Assembly (NCBI GenBank): GCA_013398615.1 | Contig: VZSR01001685.1 | Coordinates: 47,179,657-47,243,656, forward strand | Length of the DNA stretch: 64,000 bases | From: Brachypodius melanocephalos | Taxonomy: Eukaryota; Chordata; Aves; Passeriformes; Pycnonotidae | Direction: 5' to 3' | Shown here: in pieces, positions 49,721 to 61,700 of the stretch | How the letters are laid out: each line of letters opens with the position of its first letter | Numbering within the stretch: position 1 is the stretch's first letter | The notes under the pieces: generated by a model | Told to the model about the DNA's origin: nothing | Database searches by the model: none | The model's input: only the letters and a program-made list of their open reading frames with translations | Made by a program: the position numbers and the translations under genes

Positions 49721-52700
49721 CAAGAGACTGCCTGTGGAGATGTAACTGCTGCCTCTACATCAGCTCTATAAACTTTCAACATTAGCAAATTGGTGGTGTT
49801 GTTTCCATTGCATAAAATTACTACAACTTGTAACTGATTATTTTAACAACCATCCTTGGGAGAAAAGAGAAGTGTTTGGCTTTTCAATCAGGCACCAGTG
49901 TACCTGCTCAGTATGGCTGAGGTGGGGACTCCAATCTCCTCGTGCTTTCCCCCTACTTCATTGCAAAGTCATGGAGCTTCTCTAGCCCGTGAACAGTTGG
50001 TGTCCATTCATCTTCTAGCAATCAAATTATTTGTGACACATAATAGTTTTGTTTATCAACTGTTAGTTTGCCAGCAAAACATAATTTTATTTGCAGGTTT
50101 GGTGTTGGAATATGAGTGATTAAAATCAACATATTGTATCATGTTGTCTGGCTGTAGACTCTTTCTACAAGGCTAAGTGTTACTGTACTGATGCTGAACC
50201 AAGATTCAAATACCTCTTTTTCAGTGGTTCTGTCTTTTCTAGATAATTTTGCTTTTCTCCTTTCATAGTCTCATGCTTTATGTTCTCTTCCTGGAAAATT
50301 ATAAGGTTGTAACACATTCTGAGATTTAAATATGAAAAGAAGGACAGTTTAGCAGTGACTTCTGCTGAAGAATTTAGATCTACTAGGAGTGATGGGTAGT
50401 TTTCTTACAGGTCAACAAAAGATGTTAAAGCGGGGAGCATATACTGGGATTACTTACCTCTTCACATTGCTATCCATTGTTTTGCCTTCCATTTAGATTC
50501 ACTCTAAATGTTCACGGTGCAGGATAAAGGAAAAGCTTTTCTGTTCTCTGTGAGCATGATAAAAATTATTGTAAGAAAATGTTCAAGCACATTAAAGAGA
50601 AAAAACATTTTGATCTCTAGACTCCAATATCTTTTGATTTTTAGGGGCTCTTGCCTAAATCAAGTGAATATGAAGAGAATCATGAGAGGTGATGATCTTC
50701 ATAGCCAGGCCAGGGTTCTGCAAAAACAAAAATCGGCATGGCATCAGTTTATTGTTGGAGACACTCTGCAGCTTTCTGTTTGCATATTGTAGATCTCTGA
50801 CTTTTAGAAGAGACGATTACATTTAGATAACCTATGGATCATCAAATCAAACATTCTGTAGTCCTGGGAGAGAGGTTAAAAGCTTTCAAGTGATTTTGTG
50901 CTGAGACATTGTAAAATAGATTTGTGAATGTCTATTTGTGATGATGTAGGTTATTTTCAGCTGCCTAATATATTCCCAATCTTATGTCTTGGGAGGGACT
51001 GAAGTTTTAATTTCTGTGTCCCCAGTTGACTGCAAACTGTAATGCTGCCATATATGTCTCTGATCTACCACTGCCAGACACTTCCATACATATTGATGTT
51101 TTTGGCTTAGAAAAAGGAAATGAGGAGCACCTTCAAGGTGTAAAGGAATCAGAGCTTCATTCCAGAGGGGAGAAAACCTGAAAAAATTATAGCATTCACA
51201 CTGCAGCTATCTTACAAGGGCTGGGCAGAGATATCGTCTTCCTTAGCATCTGAGGCTGAGTTATAATAATATACCCCATTTACCTCTCAATTTACCCTTA
51301 AAAAAAGTACCAATACATGAAGGAAACACTTTTCATGTCATCTGTGTGAGGTAAGGTACCATGCATCTTCTTAAAACCCAGGGAGGAAAAGTAGCAGATG
51401 GGCCAAACATAACCTGTTGTCATCCCTTTGCACTACTGGATACTAAGACACCTTTTACAAAATTACAGTTTTGAAAAGCAAATGGAAGTTGGCAAATTGC
51501 TCATGTATTCCTCCCTCCTTTCTCCCCTCCTCATGCATTCAGTGCTGCTACTTTTGATGGATGCCCAAGTTTCTAATTTTGTCCTTTCATTTCTTCCCCT
51601 TACAGGATTTCCTCTGTGTTTCTTCACATTCTTAACTCCAATTGCCATGCTCCGCCTTTAACTCCTGCCCCTGATCTTTTTTTCCTAATGTTTCCCATTG
51701 ATTCTACTTCTCATTTGGCTCTTTTCTGATTGGCCAAGCACTTTCAAAAGTCAGCTGCTTTTTCCACATCCCAAAGCCTGAGCATGGGAGACTGACTTCA
51801 GCCAGCCTGACTGAAACCCTCAGGGAGCTCTAGGCACACACAGTTGCAGCCTCTTTCAAAATGAGCAGCAGGTTTTGAGTTGATGACAGTCATTTGGTCT
51901 CCATTGTCTTGGGGAGACTGACACCACTTTACACCATCTGAAGATCTGTTGTTACATCCTGCATTATTCATTGGAAAAAAAATCACCATAAACCCCTCAA
52001 CATTTGAATGACTTAGAATACAGATTGACTCACTGAAGTCTCACCTTTGGAAATTCATGTGTTTTACTGCTTTTACTTTCCGTGTGTGCCCTTCTCTTGT
52101 AATCTAGACTTTATGTTATTTAAACATCTGGTCCAGATTTCTTTAATTTTATCTTCTCATCTGAGTTATTTTAGCTGCTTTTGTTGTTGGTTGTCTTTAG
52201 ACTATTTTTAGTAGTGACACTGAGGAAAAAGGACCTTGAATAGAGTTTTCAGACACTTCTACAGTACCATGGCTTACTAAGATCTCCAGGAATGTATACT
52301 TCCAGTAAGAAGAAAAAGGAGGAACAGAAGTTCAGAGAATGAGAAAACAATTTGACTTTAAATGAAAGAGGGAGAGGAAGAAAGCTTCACATTACCAAGT
52401 CTTGTAGGATGCTGGTGCTGCCCAGGAGGAAGGGTAGTAGAGGATGGAGAGAGTCAATGGCACCTTTGCCCTTCTTTTCTGAACTATATGTGTGAACGAA
52501 ACAATTATCTGGGTTGGTGAAGAGTACAAGACTAGGTTATCTGGTTCTCATCCTCATATCCAGCAACAACACTTAATAGGGTGAAAATTGGCTTCACATC
52601 AATGTGGAACAGTTTGGGCTTCCCCCATGTTGACTGATTCCCCACCAAAGGCATTTCTGCCTGTTTATAAACCACCACTCTATGTCTTAGTGTTAAATTC

Positions 52701-53529
52701 CTCTTGGGAAGGGGATGGGTCCAGGGTGGCTGGATTTCAAGTGCTTGCTCTGGTTTATGTTTTGAGCCTTCCTGGACAACCACAGCATGTTGTTCTCAAT
52801 GATACTAATTACAAATGAGGTAATAACTGCTTTCATACAAAACAGCTGCTTCCAACTCCTATCTGCACAGCAAATAAGCCTTCATTTTTGAGTTTTAAAT
52901 TGTCGCTTCTGATGTTAGCCTATCTTTAGACCAGCTGTATCCCTTTACATTAATAAAAATAATGTTTCCATGGTTTGAAATTTCACAGGGTAAAAAAGTA
53001 CAAAAGAACAGTTGTGGTTGTCATTTTGTGAGTACTAGTTCTGCAAGCAGGGCTTTCCCAAACCCCTAGAGGTCTTTCAGGCCCCTGTGGGACTGTTATG
53101 AAATCAGTGTAGCTCTGCTTTCCTGTCCAAGAAAAAGTTGTGGAGCTACACCTACACATGCATCTGAGCACAGGCCTCTCTGAGAAACATCTCTGAGAAG
53201 AGTCATCAATTAGTCAAGTTTTGAAAGGGAAAGTTTTAAAAATAAAAAGTAATGATAGAATAAGATTTTTTTTTAATAAGAAATATCTCTTTGAAATAAA
53301 TAATTAAAACATTTCATTCTGAAAATTTGACAGAACCCTTTAATTATTTTTACTTATTTGCATTTTCTTTTTGGCTGAAAATAATTCGACCTAAATTTGT
53401 AATTTTTTTTTCAGCACCTGCATCTCTATTTTTTTGGACGGAATGAGGCTCTTAACAACGAGATATTAAAATGTGGCTTCTGGAAGGAACAGAACTGTCT
53501 TAAGCATGTTTGTATCTGGCTTTAAAGAA
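49721..53529. other. Non-coding AT-rich DNA, nothing recognised
   Basis: Holds a short perfect hairpin CATTTAGA-5 bases-TCTAAATG at 50490-50510 and a pyrimidine-rich stretch at 51505-51740. No gene or repeat family was recognised. Confidence 0.65.
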
Positions 53530-53860
53530 GATTTCTGCTTTGGCAGATGGAAGTAGACAACGTGCACTGGGTCTGAGCCTCCTTGGGGGCTGGAGACTGG
53601 CAGCACAGGGGTCCCATGGCCAGGGCCCACCCCAATGCCCTGGAGCATGATCCACAATGGCCAGGGAGCAGGGCAGGTAAGGGGGCAGCCCTAGGCAGCC
53701 CCAGGCATTGGGAATGCCCAAGGGATTGGAGACAGGCTGAGCTCACACCAGAGCATCATCCTGGTGCTGGGGTCACAATCAGGTCCATTGATGGGAACCA
53801 GGCTCAGACACACCCCAGGGTGGCTGAGCAGGTCCAGGGGGAGTGAATTCACAGGAGATC
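53530..53860. other. Isolated GC-rich patch
   Basis: A 330-bp block clearly richer in G and C than the very AT-rich DNA on either side, with CCCCAGG, GGCAGCCC and CAGGTCC words but few CpGs, so it is not a CpG island. Several open frames on both strands are a by-product of the low stop-codon density. It could be an unrecognised transposon insertion; no terminal repeats were seen. Confidence 0.5.
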
Positions 53861-55075
53861 AAATACCAGTGTTTCTACTGTGAAAAAAGGTCACTTTTTC
53901 ATTTTCACTTTTTTAATACTCCCTCTCATGAAACAGGAATGTTGTTCTAGTCCTGGTCTAATGCATCATTGACATATTTAAATGTTCTTGGAAGACTTTG
54001 ATCCAGTTGTTGACCTAAATGGGATTATAGCACTATGCAGCAAGCTTTAATTTCAGTATTGCCTATAGGCAGAAGGGAGTCCAGGAGATTTAAACAAAGG
54101 CTGACCACAATTAGAGGTAGTGTTCAACAGAAGAATGTACAAGCACAACTGTGGTTCAGAGTTAAAACTCAGGCAGATAAAATACTACATGACTCTGCTT
54201 CCAATTAGTATGAAAAAGATGTGTTCTCGGCAATTTCTCTTTTATGCTCATGTGAGAAAGAAGAGTTAATTTAACTACAGTTAATTTCATGCCCTCTATA
54301 ATGTACCCAATTATATCGTCCTAATTATTTCAAGCCCTCATATGCTTTGGTTGAGTGCCTTTTTTGGAAGAGGATATTAAATAACGATTATCCTCCTCAT
54401 TAATACAATGTACGATAAAGAGAAAACAAACAAGACATGGATGAAAGGCATAAATATAATTTATATTTTTTATTCACTTTCACCCTGATCTTTCCACAAC
54501 AGCAGTAACATTAGTCATGGAGATATGAGGAGGCTTGGAAATTTTTTGTCTTGCCTTGTCATTTCACTTTTGTCTGGTTAATGTCTAAGGGGGGGGTGGT
54601 ATTTTAGAAGCTTTAAGGGTTTTCTGAAAGCTCAGCTATTATTAACCTATAGCACTAGGCTACAGCTGCAGAAGTTGAGACTTCAATTAGTTCTAATTCT
54701 TCCTTGTTTTACTAATTTGGACAATGAATCGTAAAAAGGTGTAAGTCACAGTAAAGAATACGGTAGGAAGGTAATATCCATTTCTTCTTCATGAAGATTA
54801 AAATGAGGCAAAATTAGTGCTATCTCATCCCTATGAGGGTAGAACACTTGGAGACAGTGTATGAGGCAGACTTGCCACACTTTTCACCCAGTTAGGATGT
54901 CAATCTTCAACTATTGTGATTAAGCCACATGCCAATGTCATCCCCATTCAGTAGGAGGTGGCAATGAGGATGACAAGCACTGTAATCAGGAGAGGCACTT
55001 TAGTCTGGACTCTGTCGCACCAAAGGTAGAACAGGACCTAGTGAGGTCAGATAAAGGATTAATGTAAAGGATAAC
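53861..55075. other. Non-coding AT-rich DNA, nothing recognised
   Basis: No gene or recognised repeat; a G8 run lies near 54591. Confidence 0.65.
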
Positions 55076-55770
55076 AATCATAGAAACTGTGAATAAAATA
55101 AAAGGTTTGTGTTGGAAGATGTCTTTAAAGATCATCTGGTTCTATTCTCTTGCCATGGACAGTGACATCTTAAGCTATACTAGGTTGATCAAAGCCCCAT
55201 CCAGCCTTCCTGGGACAGGGCATTCACTGCTTCTTTGGGCAATTTTTTCCAGTGTCTGATCGCCCTCATTGTAAAAAATTTCTTCCTTATATATAATCCG
55301 AATCTACCCTCTCCATTTAAAACTGTTGACTCTTGTCCTATCAGTACAGGCCCCACTAAAATGTCTGCCCCCATCTTTCTTTACAAGCTCCCTTTAGGTA
55401 CTGGAAGGTGTTCTGAGGTCTCCCTAGAGCCTTCATTTCTCCACACTGAACCCCAACCTTCCCAGCCTGTCTTCATAGGAGAGGTGCTTGAGCTCTTTGA
55501 TCATCTTCATGGTCCTCCTCTGGACTCTCTCCAGCAGGTCCATGTCCTTCTTTGCTCAGGGGCCCCAGAGCTGGATGTGACACTACAGGTGGAGTCTCAC
55601 TCAGCAGAGCAGAGGGCCAGAATCACCTCCCTCGATCTTCTGCTCACACTGCTGAAGAAGCAGCTCGAGATAGGGTTGTCTTTCTGGGCTGCAGGTGCAC
55701 ATTGCTGGCTCAGGTCCAGTTTTCCATCCACCAATATTCCTGAGTTCTTCTCTTCAGGGCTGAATTTATA
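55076..55770 (-). mobile_element. CR1 LINE 3' region, about 700 bp, minus strand
   Basis: The longest typical bird CR1 in the window, in reverse complement. It opens with a degraded terminus (ATCATAGAAACTGTGAAT, about 55077), then AAAGATCATCTGGTTCTA, TGCCATGGACAGTGACA, CAAAGCCCCATCCAGCCT, the block around TTCCAGTGTCTGATCGCCCT, and TTTAGGTACTGGAAGGTGTT. It continues with CTTCATAGGAGAGGTGCTTG, CTCCAGCAGGTCCATGTCCT, GGGGCCCCAGAGCTGGATGT and TTTCTGGGCTGCAGGTGCAC, ending near CTTCTCTTCAGGGCTG (55746-55761). These follow the CR1 consensus order through the 3' UTR and the end of ORF2. The 181-codon plus-strand frame at 55235-55780 is antisense to it and not a gene. Confidence 0.95.
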
Positions 55771-58700
55771 TAATGTATAGGTGTAGATAGGATAAAGTAC
55801 ACTGTCAGCTGATATAATTTTCATTTATGCAAACTTTGTCAAGTGCAGGAGTGTATATGCTGTACATGAAGCAATCACTGACATTTTCTTGTCTCAAGAG
55901 AAGAAAAATGTAATACAAAGTTATCCACTGCCTATGTTTAATTCTCAAATCTCAAGCAACTGGATAACAATGTTCTGTTTGGAATAGAAATATGTAGCTG
56001 GCCTTCAGTAGCCTTCTCCTTCCCACCTGTTCTGTATATTCTTTAACTGGGAAGATGAATAATAATTCAGCTGTTTCATGCTCTTTGAGATTCTTACTCA
56101 TCAGGGACTGAAGTTGCAAGTCTCATCAAGCATGGGGTTATAAAATTGTGCAGACAGAAATACACTGAGTCTGTGTAAGCTGAGGTTGTTTCTGCCATTT
56201 GGCTCGTGTAAAGATTCTTCAAATTCTCTTAGAGTAAAGGGCTGTAGGACTGGTAAAAATGTGCCTGTTTTATAACAAGCAGCAAAGAAGCATTGCTGAG
56301 TCACCTTCAGTGTGAGCTCACTCTTTTCATTCCTGAGAGCAGGTGTCACATGCCTTTTCTGATGCAACTGCTGGTAACTGCTCTGCTGTCACCCAGTTGT
56401 GTCACTTGGCACCATGGGCAGAGTCAGCTGATGATGTGAAGGAGAGAGGGTCATCATCTGATACTAAAGTGCAAACAAAATCAGATAAACATTACCTCAT
56501 TGAAGAGAAAGAGGGGGGATGGGCATAGCCCAAACTAAAAGGGGAGAGGGTACAGAAAACAGAGAAAGGAAAATGTCTGCTGCAGGAACATTACTTTGGG
56601 CAGAATTTTCAGCAGGTTTTGCATCAGCCAAGCACATTCTGTACAGCTAAGCAAAGGCACAGACAAAAATAGAGTACCCTACCAGGTGTATATTTGTACA
56701 AGCCCTTCTTGGATTAAATGCACCTGAAAAGCATTCTGGAGCTGGGCTCACACCCAAATTAGGCTATGATTCCATGTGCAGATATTCAGCATGATACACA
56801 GGCTCCAGCCACTTTTCAGTAGATCAATGCATTTCTGCTGGCTCAAAATTCTGGCAATCAGTATGGTCTGGATAAGCCTGGTAGATCAGTATCCACATAA
56901 ATGCATCTATCCCAGCCTTTCCAGGTGTATGTTCATTCAAATTATTTGGAAAATATGTAGAATCCCCACCTCTTTTACTTTGTCTGTCCTTGGTTAAATG
57001 TAATCTAGATGCTCATGGAGAGCATGTTCTTTTTTAGTTCACTGGCTTCAGTGGGAGAATTGCCCTGGTAATGAATAGTAAATGACTGACAAAGCACCAA
57101 AAAAAATTGGGCCAAAGTGAGCACTACGTGATTTTATGAGTTTCTCCTTTCTGCAAAGTTATTCAGTCAGGGATCACATCTTTTATTAGGTCAGCACTTC
57201 GTGGGAATGCTCCCTTTTACCTAGAGGCATTTGCTGAAGAAGAGTTAAAAAGATTTTAGCTCATAAAAAGATGCATGTGTGTGCATCCAAGAAGCAGTGT
57301 TTAACAGTGGTTCAAGCTCTGCACCTCTGTGGGACATAGCTCAATTTGGTTTGTCATCAGAGACCAATTTCAGTAGCCTGGTAAGGTCCAGTGACCACCT
57401 TGTCTGCCCAGGGGTGGTCAAAGGCAAACACAGCAGCTCAGGACACGGCTTACAGGGGGGTTACATGCACAGAGTGGGGTTCAAAGCAGGTTGTAGGCTA
57501 AGAAGGGAACTACAGTGTGTAGCAGGAGAGAGAACTGCAGGGCCTGGGTGGGCAGGGGCAAGATGCATGTCTCCAGGGTCCTCAATCCCAGTCTGAAGCT
57601 GGGGCACTACCCCAAAGGTAAATGCTTGCATTCCTTTTTTTGTGTCCTTGACAAGTCCTGCGTGTTCCCTCTGAAATGGTGGTCAGTTTCTTTACTGTCA
57701 CTCCACAACCTTCTTTCCTCAGCCACACTTTACACAGTGGTCAGTGACTGAAGAACTCATCCAGCATGTCAGTGATCCAGGTTCTAAGTCCCTCCTCTGA
57801 TGGGTGGGATGCTGCTAATTATCCCCAATTATCAAGCTGGATTTAGGCTATCCTCCAGAGCTCCTACTGAAGCTGTGCAGCTGTAGCACAGGACTCAAGA
57901 ATTTCTGGGACAAAACAGAACACCAGCAAGGCTGACTATTGTCTCCTTGGAAGGGGGAGATTTGGTTATTTGTCACTGTCAGTTTAATAGATTTTCCTTG
58001 ACACAGGCACTGGATTTAGCATGCATACTCTGCTGATGGGGCCAGATAGTAGCTTAGGTAGAGTCTGGCTTCTTTGGCTGTCCTTGGAGAAAAAACAAAG
58101 CAGACAGTGAACACTTGCTGGACTACACACTTATTCATATGATTATTTGCATTACATTTTAACCTTAATTTTCTGTTGTGAAAATTAGCTTGCTAAGTCT
58201 GAAGAGGAGAAAACTCTTCAACCTCTTCTACAGACTGTCTCAAACCAGCAGTTCTTCACATAAATCTTTTTTGCACATCTAATTTTCAAAGTACTTCGTA
58301 ACCATTTTTTTTCTTAGGTAAGAGATTTTGAAGACCAAAAAGGGTTGCAGGATTCCCGTGCCTAGCCTAGACAAATAAATCCTCTATCTTCTGCAGAGAA
58401 TCGGGTGTTCCATCACTGCCAAAAAGCAGATTTTTTTATGATCTACCAGTTCTATGCTTCCCTATCCATTTTTTACTTCTTCTCAAACTGGCTGTTTGCC
58501 TTGAGGCCAGCACACCAAGTCAGGCCAGAACCATAAGGCAGTGCAGATTGCCATGTTATGTGCTGTCTACCCATCATACAGCTCAAGGGATGTTTATCTC
58601 CTTCCTCTGCCTGTGTTCATCTTTGCAGGAGCACCAACTCCATCAATTTACTCTTGAAAGATGGTTTAAAATGCCAGCAGTTTGCAAAAACATGGGAATA

Positions 58701-61700
58701 AAATAAACGCTTTGTGAAGATATGGCTGGTTTACTGTTGCCTGGAGAGATTCCCTGCCTGTATTACTGTACTTTGAATTATTCTGAATATCACTGCGGAA
58801 CTTCTCCTAGCAGCTCTCCTTTCCTGCTATTCTTGCTCACATCTGTTCACTGTAGTAGTGGGTATTTTTTGGCTGTAAGCAGTTCTGCAGCATGACACTT
58901 GGCGAATGGATGTCTCTGTGTGCAATAGCTACTGTTTTGTGAAGTCTCATTTGGCTCTTGTCCCCTCTGGGTGAAACAAACATATAAATATATTGCTATA
59001 AACCTCTCGCCGGCCTTTCATTGCCACTGCTACCTTTCTGACTGACACTGCTTATGCTTGAGCTCTCCTCTGAACTGAACTCTTTTGGGGAAATCTAAAG
59101 GATTTTATTTTAAGCTTCAAATTTATTGTGCATATGTTTGCTCAGTGACAAGTTGTGCTTCTGCTACCTAGTCAATGGCATATCTGTTCTTTGTAAGAAA
59201 CATGCTGTTTGTATGTGACATAATTATTTCCACTAACTGTTCAGAACCCAACTGATCACTCTCACAGCCATAAATGAATCTGTTTGACAACCTGTTCTCT
59301 ACACAGTAGGTAGTCTTCCACCCTCCAGCTAATTTATCATTGCATCTGCCTGGCTCTGCCAAGGGATGTGTTCTAGTGCATTTATTCTTGTCTCTAAAAG
59401 CTTGTGACTGGCCATTATCTTGGGAGGAGACATTCGTAGATCAAAAATTTTATGGTGTATATTTCTGTCTTTGTGAAACTCCTGTTTGCAGTGACTCACA
59501 GAGATCTCCTCCTTTAGTTATTTTCATTCTCTTTTACAGTTGATACTTCCCAGTAATTGCAGAGACCCCCAGCAGCTTGGGTGGTTGGCCCAGGCTAGAT
59601 GAGAATGTTTCTCAGTGTTGGTGAGAAGTGCCTAATTGATATTAACATGGATGGAGATGATCTGCTCAGCCATAGGACAGACGTCATTTGGTACTTTCCT
59701 TCCCTCTAATGCTACAGTGCTCATGCAACCTGAAAGGACCATCTGTAGATCTTTGAGATTAGTGCAGGCCTGTTTATTGTTTGGCTTTTCTGTTCAAGCT
59801 GTTTGGCCCTATCTGTCTGGATCTGTTGGGCTAATTGCCTTGATATATGCCTGTCCAGGTTGCTTAGGTGTCCCAGCAAACAGCAGATTGTTTGAGCTCA
59901 CATTTATTCCTAATTCAAAGTAAGTCTGAAAACCTGCTGAACTGAGAGGTCACCAAAATGGGAAAACCTTTGTCAAGCCTGATCAAGCCTGAATGAAGCT
60001 CTTCTGCCGTGCTGCTAAACGGCATTTTCATAGTCTCAACTCTTCATTACAGTTTGCATTTTCTCCTCAGGGTTCAGGTTCAGTGCCTTCCCTGACATCT
60101 CCCTCTACCAGTTAAAGCCAAAGCTCTGCCTTTGAATTACACAAAGGCAGCAAAGTTCACAGATGCTGGAAAAAGGTCAAAATAGTAGGTGTGACCTGCA
60201 AGTTGAGGCTATCTTTTTGATCCCCTATAAAATATGCGTCTTTATTCTTCATAAGCAGAATCTCTTGTGTTTTATCCTTGTCTTGTCACATGCAGAGGAG
60301 GATTAACACTACCAGAAGGAAAATTGAAGATGTCACTCAGAAGAATGGACAGGATAGTAACTTATCAATAAGAGTATCATCCTTTCACCTAACTGACTTC
60401 AACACAGACACATGTCTTGTTTCTATTAATATTTCATAGAACCATCTGGTACCACTAGATCCAGCCAGTCCCAATGAACTTCATTTTAGCCTTTTTATTA
60501 GCTTCTAAATGTGATAGGGTTGATGGATACCATTTAATGGAACTCTTTCCACCCTGCTCCTCCCTCCCTTCCCACCCTGAAAAATCTGACATTCATAAAT
60601 GGAGGAGGTCAGTAATTTGCATCGAGCTGAGTGGCTGTCTGACTTTAATGAGATGATTTGTAATCACAAGCACTGCACTGCAATGGTGTCTGGTACAGGG
60701 GAAGAAGAACATGTATGTATACTCCAGCTGAGATGAGGAGAGGTGATGGGAGGGAGGGAAAGCACATGGATCAGAAAAAGGAAGCAAGGCTGGAATGACA
60801 TAAGGCACTCCATTAAATGTAATACAATAATGCTGGCCTGGTTAGCATAAGAAGAGCCAAAGGCTGGCTGATGCAAGCCAGTGAAACTCCTGTTACTTAG
60901 GGCAGGCAGCTTCCAGGATTGCACTTACTCAGAGCTCTTTAGAGTAGCTGAAAATAACAGGTTTGTTTTTGCCAGCTGTAAGCCTTCAGTGCCCTTAATG
61001 CACAGCTCTGTCCTTACTCTCCCACTCTTATATAACAAAAAAAATCATCCAGACCAGGAAGAAAATTCAGAGGCTAAAGAGGTAATATGTTGTGGAGATG
61101 CCATGTTCCACATCAGCTATATTTTCAGCATGTTTTCCTAAACAAGTGGATCACATTCTGTCTTTGTGTGTATTCTTCCTCAATCTGATGCATTTTTAAC
61201 CCACTTACTCTTTTAATTACTGTCACACAAAGCAGTAGCAAATTCCTGCAAGTCTCAGGCAGGTAGGAGAGAGATGGAGACTATTAATCCATTCACTGGG
61301 GGAAAGACTCAGAAGAGAATCCTTCTGGGAGAGAGATTTTTAATTCCCTGGCTTTGATAAAAGCTTCGCTTGGCATCTGTTTCAGATCAGACAGCCACGA
61401 ATCCACCACAGGCAAATCCATAGGAAGCCAGGCTGAGCTGGCTCTCCTGCACACACAACTACTTTCTCTGGCTGACTGTGAGAATTTTACACCTCTCAAA
61501 GACTATCTTTCCCTTGTCTCCAGGATTTCTCTCCTCTGTAGTAGCAATTCTCTGGCATAGTCACACGATACTTTTTCATTAGGCATCCCAGCTGTGGAGG
61601 ACTAGTTTCTTTTAACCATGTCTCCAGCTGTCTTGAGTTATTCTGCAGCAGGCCAGCTGAACCAGTGTAGTTTTTCTTACAGCTGCAATGGAATAGCTTG

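Noticed and set aside
55235..55780. 181-codon plus-strand open frame, the longest without Ns
   Set aside because: It lies entirely antisense to a clear CR1 3' region; openness follows from CR1 base composition.
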